A DNA stretch of 64,000 nt from Annona cherimola. Lineage: Eukaryota; Streptophyta; Magnoliopsida; Magnoliales; Annonaceae. This document shows positions 46,048-57,816 of the stretch, in pieces; the first letter of the stretch is position 1, and each line of letters opens with the position of its first letter. The notes under the pieces are model-generated. The model did not search any database and was not told the origin of the DNA. It was given only the letters and a program-made list of their open reading frames with translations. The DNA lies in the NCBI GenBank assembly GCA_030490835.1, contig CM059971.1:52314012-52378011 (forward strand), read 5' to 3'. The translations under genes and the position numbers were made by a program.

Positions 46048-47433
46048 GTAGTCTACTAAAAGCAATAATCAAATTTCAGCTTCCATCTCCTTATGTCTCA
46101 TCTTTGTTTTAGACAAAAAGATCGAAATATAATCTTTTTCTTTGACAAGATCAAGGACTCTACGTGCCTGAGTTCCCAAGCCTGTGACAATTATAGACTA
46201 ATAAAGTCATCTAATCTTGGCAGGGCTAGGAAACCCCCTCAGTCTCCACCATTATTATTCTCTATTTCTTCACTTGAATTTCCCCTTGTAGTTGTTCCTC
46301 TCTTAAATCATAACTTCTGATTTTATCATTCTTTCTATCTTCTTCCTAACTTTCCTGGTCACCTTGAAGACCAATATCACATTCCACTTTTGCTCCCATT
46401 GCTTGTGTTTTCCATTTTTAATTTCCACACAACTGGATGTTTCAATACTAGGTTGCAAAATTGTCTCTTTGTCCCTAATCTACAGAATTACTTCCATTCT
46501 TATGCTGTTACTAGCCACACTACTTGCTATCATCTACCCTGTCCTCTTTTTATTAATCGATGTTTATAGAGCTTCCATCTATCATCACCATACCTTGATT
46601 TCTTTTCATTTCCTCATGTAAATCCTATAACTATCAACTTTTACTCTCCCTTTTTGCTCCCTCATTCCTTATCCTCCTACTTTCGTCCCATCTACTCTTA
46701 TAACTTTATTCATCTCTACACAGGTTCTCTCCTATTATTTGTTATGCACCTACCCCTGTTCACAATTTCACCGCAAGTGCATGGGTCGTAGATTGTAGTA
46801 TATAAATTATCAATCCTCTGGGAATTCAGGACTATAAATTTTGCTTTTAAACGCTTTCGTGTCGAATACGGAGAGAATATATTAAATAAAATAGAAAAGT
46901 GGGAAGAGCGTATAGTAAATAAAATGGAAAAGAAATGAAAAAATGGAAAAAGAAGATTGAAAACTAGAATGAGTAGAGAAAACGAGAGTGCTAGTACCTA
47001 AGGTCTAGGATTTCACATGCGTCTTTTGCAATGGGTAATGGTATAATTATTTAATCTGGATATTGTTTGTTAAAGGAGAACAAACCCTAATTTATCATTG
47101 CACCTTCTCTCGAAATCTACAAGGCATACCCTAATTTTCTTAACCACTTATTCTCATGGGATTAAGTTAATTAGGATCCATTAAGTTCTGTGGTTCGTTC
47201 ATGGAATTTCTCAAGGTCATAATGCCTATTCTCATGGTCTTAGATTTTCAGGTTTAATATTTTGATTATCATATATTAGATTTCCACCTCTCAGTTTTAT
47301 CACCTAATATATAGAATCATGCTAAAGTACTGGCCCATGTACAAAGCAAGCATAAAACTCATAAGATATTAAATTAATAACAATATCTATCATAAATAAA
47401 TTAAAAACCCACACCACGCTACATTGTACGCAC
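46048..47433. other. Unclassified repeat-like DNA, no gene
   Basis: No convincing ORF. From about 46785 (CCGCAAGTGCATGGGTCGTAG, then CTCTGGGAATTCAGGAC) it resembles the leader of common plant non-coding LTR-type repeats. It seems to continue after the solo LTR at 49107. Confidence 0.4.
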
Positions 47434-49106
47434 TGTTGGAAACAATGTTCAAAACAAAACAAAATTGACCAAAGCATGAGTTTTGATGATTAACAAAGTC
47501 GAATTTGAGTTTAAGTTAAGTACTAATGCATATGTTCAATGTGTTAAGGAAAGCAAGAAGTCAAGTCGATTACCAAGTCGACTTCGACTTCGACTTGGGG
47601 TGAAGTCGATACCCAAGTTGACTTCACAAGCGACTTCAAATGGCAAAAAGTGGACAGCGTTGAAAATAGAAAACAAACAGGTGAAGTCGCAGGCCAAGTC
47701 GACTCCACTTGCGACTTGGGAAGCCAAGTCGCAGACGAAGTCGACTCCAGCATCGACTTCAAACGTCAAAAAGTGTCCAGCGTTGAAATGTGGAAATGGA
47801 CATGGCGAAGTCGCAGGCGAAGTCGACTCCAGGTGCGACTTGGGCGAAGTCGCAGACAAGGTCGACTCCATCCTCGACTTGAGAAAGTTCAAACTTCAGA
47901 GATGCAGTTCCAAGCCCATTTCAAGAATCCATTTGAGCTTTCTCAAAATCCAAAGTAAGGTGCAAAGACCATTCTCAAGATTAACTTGAGTTTCTTGAAA
48001 TTCAAAGCAAAGATTCAAGTTCAAGCCAATCCAAGATGAATCAAAGTCAAGCTATTCAAAGATTGACAAGATCTACAAGTATGATGAGCCATTTCAGAAT
48101 TAAAAGGACTAAAGGAAGAAAGCCAAGCAAGATAGAAGCAAATCAAATGAGGATCAAAGCATTTTTTGGCAAAAGACCAAGTCAAGTCGCAACCCAAGTC
48201 GACTCCAGGATCGACTTGAGTTGAAGTCTGAAGCCAAGTCGACCCAAGACTCAGACTTGGAAATCTGAAGAACTGAAGTCGCACACGAGGTCGACTCCAG
48301 GTGCGACTTGGAAGCCAAGTCGACTCCATCTTCGTCTTGGAAAATAACGTTCGAATTTTTGAACGTTGGAGATCATTTATTGCGCGCCAACCACCTCTAC
48401 AACGTTCGAATCTTCCTCCCTCTATAAATAGACACTCAAATGAGCGTGAATAATATACAGGACACAACAATACACTGCTATATACACTACAAAGTCCAAA
48501 AAGAGAAAAAAAGTGCAAGAAAGAGTTTCTATTCCCTTTTCTCCATATTTGAGTGGTCCATATACATTCAAAGGAAGAAAGAGTTTCAAGTTGCAAGTTG
48601 CTTCATCGATACTCAACCAAGCTGCTTCTACAAATTCTTCCTCGAGCTAAACTTGCCTACACATCTCTGTAAAGTGTAGTTTTTCTTATTTCTAAGTTCT
48701 TGTTGTATTGAACTTGATTTAGCTTGGGTAGCTAAGATCAAGTATATGCAAAGTAGTGTGTGATTAGAGTGGAACTCATCACCTACTTGTGCTGTGTGTT
48801 GTGTATGCCTCCTAGAGCTGGAATCTAGAAGAGAGCGGAGACTCTAAGTGTATTCGAGGAATACATAGTGGAACCTAAGTCACAACGGAGTGTGAGCTTA
48901 GAAGAGTGGAGTAGGGAAGGATTGCCCGAACCACTATAAATCTTGGTTTCTGCTTCCTCTTACCGCTTTATCTTAATTGCTCTCTATTTGCTTTCAAAAG
49001 GGGATTAATCTTTCAAGGGGTTAAGACTTTAATTAACCAAAGAATTTTTTAAAGAACCCAATTCACCCCTCCCCTCTTGGGTTTTGCCATCAACTCGGGA
49101 CCAACA
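47434..49106 (+). mobile_element. Solo LTR (Copia family)
   Basis: 1673 bp, TGTTGG...CCAACA, plus orientation, perfect 5-bp TSD CGCAC (47429-47433 and 49107-49111). Palindrome clusters at 47560-47880 and 48180-48340, the AACGTTC pair at 48350-48370, TATAAATA at 48423-48430, and the TCTAGAAGAG block in single copy. No internal sequence. Confidence 0.93.
48423..48430 (+). promoter_or_regulatory. TATA box of the solo LTR at 47434
   Basis: TATAAATA downstream of the conserved GCGCGCCAACCACC and AACGTTCGAA motifs. Confidence 0.6.
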
Positions 49107-51949
49107 CGCACGCTACATCCTAAACCCTAGATTTAGGATTTAGCCGAGCATGTTTAAGTCCAAAATAAAATTAAAATTAAAATCCATCTTAAACAAGATA
49201 ATAAAAATTAAAAAGGGAAAAGATAGGAAGGCTTATTGGTTTGAAGTTCCCGATGGTGTGTCGGCCGCTCCACGCAAATTGTGGGTCCGCCTCTTGCCCG
49301 TGCTCTCCACCTTGCTCTCTCTCTCTCTCTCTAATTTTCTCTCATAAAATCTGCTCTCCAAATTCTGCCTGGAAAAATCTGCTCGTTCTCCTTCTGCTCT
49401 CTCCCAATTCTCTATTTATAATATTGAAGTTGCGCAAGCTTACGCAGTCTTCTTGCGTTGATTGGCCATTACGAATTCTACCCAATTGAGGATTGCTATT
49501 TGCGCTCACTTACTGTTGGAGTTCTGAATATTTCAGCGCTTAATTGATTGTGGGCCCACTGATTTTTGCTTTTGATGATCAAACGGTGCAGAGCTTTCTG
49601 GATGCCTTGGAACTGGATGGGCTGCATTGATTGGCCGGTGATTGCTTTGCTGGAATTTCCACCCATTGATTTGGACGGCTGAGATTTGACATTGAACGGT
49701 GCTGGATTTATCTATAATTGCTTGAAATTCAGTTGAATGGTGTGGACGGCTTGGATTGGCTTTCATGCATTAGTGGACCGTGATCTGCAGTTGCTTGCTA
49801 GAAATTATTTCTGATGGACGGTCAAAAAGGGCAGTTTAATTTAATCAACGTCCTGGATTGGATAAAAATCTGAACCGCTTAATTCAGCTTGGGCGGTGCT
49901 TGATCTGCATTGATTCTGTTTCCATGTTGGATTCTGCCACTGCCAATCCATGCATCTGCTACTAAAAATCTGCCTTCCCTGCATAATAAATTATAGATTT
50001 TTTTTAACAAATATTTTTTAAATATAGAAATTAACACTATGTTTGGAAAGAGGTAAAAGTAACGATAACAAAAAAAGTGATAGCACGATGTTTAAAAAAT
50101 ACGCCTGTTGCCTATTAGTACCGGGTTCGGAATGTAATGCATATAGTAAATGTAATGCAGGAGTAAAAGAAATAAACATAAATACATAAGGTATGAAAAA
50201 TAATTGAAATGTAAACATGATGGTAAAATATTAAACGGTATGCAGCAGTAACTGAAAATTTTCTTTATTTTTTTATCAAATGTCAAATGGAGCTTAAATG
50301 TACTTGTGCTACTACATTTTCATTAAAAAAATAAAAATCACCTTTATACATGTACTGGTTTTTTCCCAAGATTGATTCGGTTTAGTTAGGGGTGTGGTGT
50401 ACAACCATGGGTGTGGCGCTAGGAACTCATGATCACCGATCTCAATTAATATCGAATCACATTAAAATTAACAACGAATGATAGCTTAGAAGAATAGTTA
50501 GACCGGTCGAATCCACATAAAGGCAATAAATGTTTGAATTATTTGGAAAGAAAAATTTTATTAAACTAACTATCCAAACAATTTACAATTAAGAATTAAA
50601 GTGTAACAAAATTACAGCTAAGAATTAAAGTGTAAAAAAAATAACCTTAAATAAAATTCAACTAAAAGCAAATGAAATAAAAATATAAAATTAACAAAGC
50701 AAAAGAAAACAAATTTGAATGGCTGCACAAAAAAGATCTCCTCCTCCGTACCAGTGAGCTTAAAACCTAAAAGCTTCAAAGAAAATTGGATGTGAAAACT
50801 TGGATGATCTAGAGCTTCGCCAACGCTCCCTTTTTATGAGGGTTGAAACCGTAGGAAGTTGCAAGCCAGACAGAGACAGATTGCGTTAGTCATCTCTACG
50901 CAATTTTAATTTACAGAGGCTGCGTAACTTGGACAACTGAGTTGGCTTGGACGTCTGTTGCGTACAGGTGCTGAGAGTTGTTGGGTCTGGACCGCTTGAT
51001 TTTTATTAATTGAAAGCCATTATGCTTATTGTCGTTGTCAGCTTGAACGTTTTAGCAAGGAGAATAACTGGATGCCCACGTGAATTTGAAGTTCTAGGAA
51101 AAGAGTGCATGAGGATGCCAATCTGTTTCGGTCAAGCTTTGCTCACTGCGACCACCGCAAATCTGCTCTGCTGTCCTCTTTCTTCTTCTCAGCCAGCGTT
51201 CCACCATCCGTTAGATCTGTCGCTGCTTAAATTAGGAATTAGCTTGGAGCCATGACGGACAGTTGATGCCTGAGAAGCTGCTGCACTTCTTGATTTATAC
51301 GGCCAGATTGTTGATGTGGCGATCAGCGCTGCAGTTCGTTTGGACGGCTAAGATGGGCAGCGGAAATTTGTTGAAAAATAATCCTGGCCGCTGATGTTGA
51401 ATGGATGAGTAGCGCTGCTGATTTCATGGACAATCACCGCCAGATTTGATGTCTACCTGTTATAATCGGCCGACTCTAGTGAAGAGATGCAAGGGCAAAA
51501 GATGGGTTCGACCAGTCCACTTGGGGGAGAAACACTACTGCACTCGGTACTCTAGCAGTGTAACAAAACCTGTATGCCTGCAAGTTTGTATTGGGAAATT
51601 TGGACTTTCCAAATTTTTGTAGATTCACCCCAATAATTTTAATATTCTAGCAATAAACCTCAAAATATTAAAATAAAAGTTTCAATGTAGAAATACAAAT
51701 GTCAAAGAATTACCCCAAAAATCCCGTTTTGTTAGATGTAACTCTCTTGTTTAAATGGGTGAAAAAAATAAAAAAATTCGCAGAAAAATTTCAATTATCA
51801 GGGCACATATTGGGTGGGTTTTACCTGGTCTAAACTTGGTACTAGTCATCAATCAAAAAAAAAAAAAAAAGCAGGTACCTGTTTTGACCCTGTGCATTCA
51901 GAAAGAGGGCCGGAGTGCAGTAAGGACCGTCCGAACCGGGTTAATACAT
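49107..51949. other. Unclassified non-coding repeat DNA
   Basis: No convincing gene. It has a CT microsatellite (49312-49335), two stretches rich in GGACGGCTGAGAT-like phrases (49620-49760 and 51330-51430), a segment near 50480-50540 with GGTCGAATCCACATAAAGG, and an A-run at 51857-51872. It looks like remnants of one or two long non-coding LTR-type repeats. Confidence 0.4.
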
Positions 51950-51954
51950 AAAAA

Positions 51955-52315
51955 ATAAATTTAAAATAATTACCTTGGAGAATGTTCTGCAATGGATTTA
52001 AAATATAAATTTAAAATAATTATATAGAGAAATTCCTACAATAAATTTTAAAGTATGAATTTTAAAATAATTATATGGAGAACGTATCTACAATAAATTT
52101 AAAAATAATTATATCGAGAATATTTTCATAATAAATTTAAAATAATTATATGGAGAATTTTTCTATAATAAATTTCAAAATAATTATAAAGAGAACGTCT
52201 ACAATAAATTAAGAATGTAACTTTTTGATATATCAATTATATGGAGAATATTTCCATAATAAATTTTTAAAAGTAAATTTAAAATAACTATATGGAGAAT
52301 ATTTCTAACATTAGT
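51955..52315. repeat. AT-rich tandem repeat, about 45-60 bp unit
   Basis: About seven degenerate units of the form AATAATTATATGGAGAAT..TCTACAATAAATTTAAA. Unit length varies by small indels. Non-coding. Confidence 0.8.
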
Positions 52316-52739
52316 GATATTTTATTCATGAGATAAGTAAATGAAAACCAATGACGTGAGAATTCATGTGTTTATATTTATTTAATATCCTAGAGATTAT
52401 TTAAAAGGAAGTGCATATGCAATTTAAATGTAACATATGAAATGTAAAAGTTTCCATTATATGTCATATTTAAAATATTAAATAAATACAAATTATTCAT
52501 TCGAATTTAAAAATATTTTAATAAAAATAACCCCAGGTGGTTTATGGATCAATAGCCTTAATTAAATATGCTTAAATTATTTAATGATATTTATCGTCAA
52601 CTATTTTAGAAAATATACATTTGCTGCTGGAACACGTATTTATCCAATTTGAAATAATAATATTAGACAAATTCATAATTCGTATATTGTTGGTCGTAGT
52701 TGTTGTTTGATGTTATTATTGCGCATTTGCATCTCGGCG
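52316..52739. other. AT-rich DNA, nothing recognised
   Basis: No ORF or clear repeat structure seen. Confidence 0.5.
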
Positions 52740-53190
52740 ATTTGGCGGCCAGTAAAATATATACAGAGAAATATTCAAACTCGAATTCACTGCATCACAA
52801 TTATGGTGTAGTTATCTTAAAATAACCTCATATGATTATAAAATTGTAATTTACTCCACCAATTATATTTAGAATTATGTATTTTATTACCACACCAATT
52901 TTCATCACAATTAGATATTTGTATAGACTCCGTCTGAAAATGGTACAAATTAACAAATTTAAATTTTTTTCAACATGTAAATCATTTGCTATAAAATTTA
53001 TATATAGATAAATAATTGTATAAAGTATCAATACATTTAAGTATATGTGAAGTCCATTTTGGGCCAAATGCATTATTAATTATGGTGCAGCTTCACTGCA
53101 TAGGAAAGGTTCTTATATATATATATATGAGGAATATTCAGGTGCAGCTGTGCTGCACCAGAAATTCCCGTGCAGCACCGCTGAAATGGG

Positions 53191-53448
53191 TCCCACATGA
53201 TCATGAAATCATGATCTACTCCACCCATTGTATTTAGAATAATGTATTCTATTACCATACCAATTTTCATCCCAATCAGATACTTTAAAGTTGTTATTTA
53301 CATCAAACTATTTTATTACGTAGGATTTGTACCATTTTCAGATGGGGCCCATATACATATCTGATTGGGATGAAAATTGGTATGGTAATAGAATACATTA
53401 TTCTAATACAATAGGTGGAGTAGATCATGATTTCATGATCATGTGGGG
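53191..53448. repeat. Large inverted repeat (hairpin) within the cluster
   Basis: Arms 53191-53281 and 53359-53448 are near-perfect reverse complements (about 90 bp), with a loop of about 77 bp. Each arm also contains the palindrome GATCATGAAATCATGATC. RNA from it would fold into a long duplex. Confidence 0.85.
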
Positions 53449-54681
53449 CCCATTTTTGGGGACGCTGCACGGAACAGCTCTCTCTCTCTCTATATATATA
53501 TAAGGGTTGTTTCGGTGCAGCAGAACTGCACTGGAACAGTAGTCTAGTTGCCTAAAAAATGGGTTTCACATATATTAAAATGTAATGAAACTTTATATAA
53601 TCATTTATCCATATATAAATCATACTTTAGACAGTTTATATGTTGAAAAAACCACTTTAAAGTTGTTATTTATATCAAACTATTTTATTACGTTGAATTT
53701 GTACCATTTTCATATGGGGTCCATACACATATTTGATTGGGATGAAAATTGATATGGTAATATAATACATTATTCTAAATACAATTGATGGAGTAGATTT
53801 TCATTTTATCATCATGTGTGGCGCTGCACTTGATAATTTATATATATAAAGGAATATTCAGGTGCAGCGCAACTACACCGTAACAGCTGTGCAGTTGAGA
53901 AAAAATGGGCCCCACACGATCATAAAATTACAATCTACTCTACCCATTGTATTTAGAATTATGTATTCTATTATCATACTAATTTTCATCCCAATCGAAT
54001 ATGTGTATAGACCACATCTGAAAATAGTACAAATTCAACGTAATAAAATAGTTTAATGTAAATAACAACTTTAAATGATTTTTTCAACATATAAACCATT
54101 TTCTGTAAAATTTATATATAGATAAATGATTATATAAAGTTTCATTGCATTCTAATACGTGTGAAGCCTTTTTTGGGCAAATGTACCACTATTCCGGTGC
54201 AGTGACGTGAAATAGGCCCCACATGATTATAAAATCATAATCTACTCCACCCATTGTATTTAGAATAATGTATTATATTATCATACTAATTTTCATCCCA
54301 ATCGAATATGTATATGGGCCCCCATCTGAAAATGATACAAATTCAATATAATAAAATAGTTCGATGTAAATAACAACTTTAAAATGGTTTTTTCAACATG
54401 TAAACCATTTGATATAAAATTTATATATTAATAAATGATTGTCTAAAGTTTCATTGCATTCTAATATGTGTGGGGCCCATTTTTTTATCAAATGTACCGC
54501 TGTTCTGATGCAGTTGTGCTGCACTGGAACAGCTCTCGCTCTATATATCTATGGAAAATGTTCTAGTGCATGCGACTGCACCGTGTAGTCCATGCACTGT
54601 GGGCCCCACTTGATCATGAATGAGAAATCCACCCCACCCACTATATTTAGAATTGTTCACTTTATTAGAATACTAATTTTT

Positions 54682-54961
54682 GGGTGTGTTTAGGAATGAA
54701 TAAAAATTTAGATAAAAAGTTTTGGAGAGTAAAAATTGTCAAATGATGTGATATAATAAAAGTAATGATGAGGAGTAAAGAAGATCAAGTTAAAATGGAT
54801 AGGTTAGTTACATGGATAATTGTGTAGAAATGATTAAAAAGTAGGATAGTCGTATAGGAAAATGTAAAAAATTGATTAAAAATATGATAATTGTAGATAG
54901 TGAAAAGTTTTAGATTGAAAAGTTTTAACTTGAAATTTTCTACTCATTGTCAAACACATCC
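54682..54961. mobile_element. Putative 280-bp MITE inside a cluster repeat
   Basis: Ends GGGTGTGTTTAGGA and, on the other strand, GGATGTGTTTGA; the flanking repeat resumes on both sides. A possible 3-bp duplication TTT flanks it. Probably a Tourist-like or other short TIR element; class uncertain. Confidence 0.6.
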
Positions 54962-55538
54962 TTTATTCAAATCCAACATGTGTATGGTCTCCACCTTAAA
55001 ATGGTGCACAATCAACATAATAAAATAGTTTAACATAAATATCAAGTTTAAAATGGTATTTTCAGCATCTAAACTGTCTAACATATGATTTTTATATGGA
55101 TAAATGATTGCATAAAGTTTCATTGTAATCTAATGTGTTGAGCCCATTTTTCAGTGGATTGCACCATAATACGGTGCAGTCCGTCTGCACATGAATAGAC
55201 CTATATATATATATATGAGAGCTGTTCCGGTGTAGCGTCACTGCACCGGAACAGCAGTGCAATTGCCCAAAAAATGGGCCCCACACATATTAAAATGCAA
55301 TGAAACTTTATATAATCATTTATCCATATATAAATCATACCTTAGATGGTTTAGATGTTGAAAAAATTATTTTAAAGTTGTTATTTACATCAAACTATTT
55401 TATTACGTTGAATTTGTACCATTTTCAGATGTGGCCCATATACATATCTGATTGGAATGAAAATTGGTATAATTATAGAATACATTATTCTAAATACAAT
55501 GGGTGGAGTAGATTATGATTTGATGATCATGTGGGGCC

Positions 55539-56063
55539 TGTTGGTCCCGAGTTTATGACAATTACCCAAGAGGGGAGGGGTGAATTGGGTATTTAAAAAT
55601 TTAAAACTTTAATTAGAGATTTTACCCCGATTTAATTTAAACTCATTTAATGAAATAAATAGAAAGCAATAAGATAATGAAAGCGAAAATGAAAAACAGT
55701 AGATAAGATTTATAGTGGTTCGGGCAACCTTTCCCTACTCCACTTTTTCAAGCTCACACTCTCTTGTGACTTGGGTTCCACTATGTATTCCGCGAATACA
55801 ACTAGAGTCTCCGCTCTCTTCTAGATTCTAGCTCTAGGGGGCATATACAACTAGAGCCTCCGCTCTCTTCTAGATTCTAGCTCTAGGGGGCGTATACAAC
55901 AAATAGCACAAGTAGGTGACGAGTTCCACTCCAATCACAACTCTACTTCGCTATAGCTTGGTTTGAAACACCAAAATCAAACCAAGCACCAAATAATAAG
56001 ATGAAATAGAAGAAATCTACACTTTACAGATTTGTGTAGCAAGTTTCAGCTCGAGGAAGAATC
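55539..56063 (-). mobile_element. LTR G fragment (Copia family), interrupted by element F
   Basis: Starts TGTTGGTCCCGAG in plus reading, i.e. the 3' end of a minus-strand LTR, inserted in a cluster repeat after ggggcc. Contains the duplicated TCTAGATTC block (55810-55890). It stops at 56063, where element F begins; the remainder of G should lie beyond the right edge. No PBS at its left, so it is a 3' LTR or solo LTR. Confidence 0.83.
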
Positions 56064-57768
56064 TGTTAGAAACAATGTTTAAAACAAAACAAATTTGACC
56101 AAAGCATGAGTTTTGATGATTAACAAAGTTAAATTTGAGTATAATATGAATACTAATGTTTATGTTGAATGGTTTAAGGAAAGGAAATAGCCAAGTCGAT
56201 CTTCAAGTCGACTTGGGCTTCGACTTAGGGTGAAGTCGATCCCAAAGTCGACTCCATCTTCGACTCCAAATTGAACCCCACGACCAGTTTTAAAAATAGA
56301 AGAAGAGCAGGTGAAGTCGCAGGCCAAGTCGACTCCACTTGCGACTTGGGAAGCCAAGTCGCAAACGAAGTCGACTCCAGCATCGACTTGAGACGGCAAA
56401 AACACTCCAGAGTTGATTTTGGGGCACAAAAATACCGAAGTCGCAGACGAAGTCGACTCCAGTTACGACTTGGGTGAAGTCGCAGACGAAGTCGACCCCA
56501 ACTTCGACTTGAGGCTTTCAAAGTTCAAAGATGCAGATTCAAGCTCATTCTAAGAATCAACTTGAGTTTTCTCAAATCCAAATCAAGGGTACAAGCTCAT
56601 TATCAACTTAAGTCTCTCAAGTCCAAGGCAAAGCTCCAAGTGTATTTCAAGATGAAGAAACTCAAGTCATGAAGACTAGTGAATCAAAGACAAGTTCTTC
56701 AAAGATTCACAAAGACTACAAATATGTGAAGCCATTCCAGAATGAAAATGATCAAAGAAAGAAGCCAAGCAAGCTAAAGGAAAAGGGTCAACTGTTTTCG
56801 GCACAAGAACGAGTCAAGTCGCAACCCAAGTCGACTCCAAGATCGACTTGAGGTCAAGTCTGAAACCAAGTCGACCTAGACTCAGACTTGGAAAACGCAG
56901 AACTGAAGTCGCACACGAAGTCGACTCCAGTTGCGACTTGGGAAGCCAAGTCGCAGACGAAGTCGACTCCACCTGCGACTTGGGGAAGCAACGTTCGAAT
57001 TTTTGAACGTTGGAACATTTATTGCGCGCCAACCACTTCTATAACGTTCAAATCTTCCCCATTCTATAAATAGACACTCAAGCAAACGAGAACACACACA
57101 CTAAATTGTCTAAAGAGAGAAAAGAAGTGCAAACAAGAGCTCCCATTTTCTTTTCTCTAAATTTGAGTGATCTATACACTTTCAAAGGAAGAACGAGCTT
57201 CAAGTTGCAAGTAGCTTCAACGACATACAACCGGTTGCATCTACAAATTTTTTCTCAAGCTCAATCTTGCCTACACAACTCTGTAAAGTGTAGATCTTCC
57301 TTAGTTTCATTACTCTTTGTTATTGGTCTTGGTTTGAGTTTGTTGTAATAAACCAAGACGTTGCAAGTAGAGTTGTGATTGGAGTTGAACTCATCACCTA
57401 CTTGTATCAAGTGTATAAGCCTCCTAGAGCTAGAATCTAGAAGAGAGCATAGGCTCTGATTGTGTATGCCCCCTAGAGCTAGAATCTAGAAGAGAGCGGA
57501 GACTCTAAGTGTATTCGCGGAATACATAGTGGAACCCAAGTCACAACGGTGTGTGAGCTTGGAAGTGTGGAGTAGGGAGAGGTTGCCCAAACCACTATAA
57601 ATCTTGCCTACTGTTTACCTTATTGCTTTCACTATTTCATTGCTCTCTATTTGTTTCAATCAAGGGGATTAAGCTTTCAAGGGGTTAAGTTTTAATTTAC
57701 CGAAGAATTTTATAAGAACCCAATTCACCCCTCTCCTCTTGGGTTTTGTCATTAACTCGGGACCAACA
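56064..57768 (+). mobile_element. 5' LTR of element F
   Basis: 1705 bp, TGTTAG...CCAACA, with palindrome clusters (56190-56510 and 56815-56980), the AACGTTC pair (56992-57012), GCGCGCCAACC (57024-57034), a TATA box and the duplicated TCTAGAAGAG block (57420-57500). Left flank gaatc is LTR G. Confidence 0.92.
57065..57072 (+). promoter_or_regulatory. TATA box of element F 5' LTR
   Basis: TATAAATA, same relative place as in the other family LTRs. Confidence 0.62.
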
Positions 57769-57770
57769 AG

Positions 57771-57782
57771 TGGTATCAGAGC
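57771..57782 (+). other. Primer-binding site of element F
   Basis: TGGTATCAGAGC two bases after the 5' LTR. Confidence 0.92.
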
Positions 57783-57816
57783 AGGTCTTTGAGCTTACCA
57801 AAGAGATCTTATTGAT

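Larger units (their letters stand above)
52740..55538. repeat. Cluster of related short repeats in both orientations
   Basis: About seven diverged copies (roughly 300-390 bp each) sharing ACTCCACCCATTGTATTTAG, AATTTTCATCCCAATC, a GGTACAAATTCAA-like core and GTGCAG...CTGCAC ends, usually next to (TA)n runs (53115, 53492, 53840, 55202). Copies near 52790, 53850, 54190 and 54570 read one way; those near 53510 and 55215 the other. No ORF. Behaves like a MITE-type or fold-back family that inserts next to TA runs; superfamily not determined. Confidence 0.7.

Noticed and set aside
45127..46112. ORFs of 70-157 codons in the 45-kb GC-rich block
   Set aside because: They run through tandem TRIM LTRs on both strands and repeat with the 255-257-bp period.
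51010..51255. 81-codon ORF with a hydrophobic start
   Set aside because: Single short ORF in repeat-like DNA, no recognisable domain and no supporting context.
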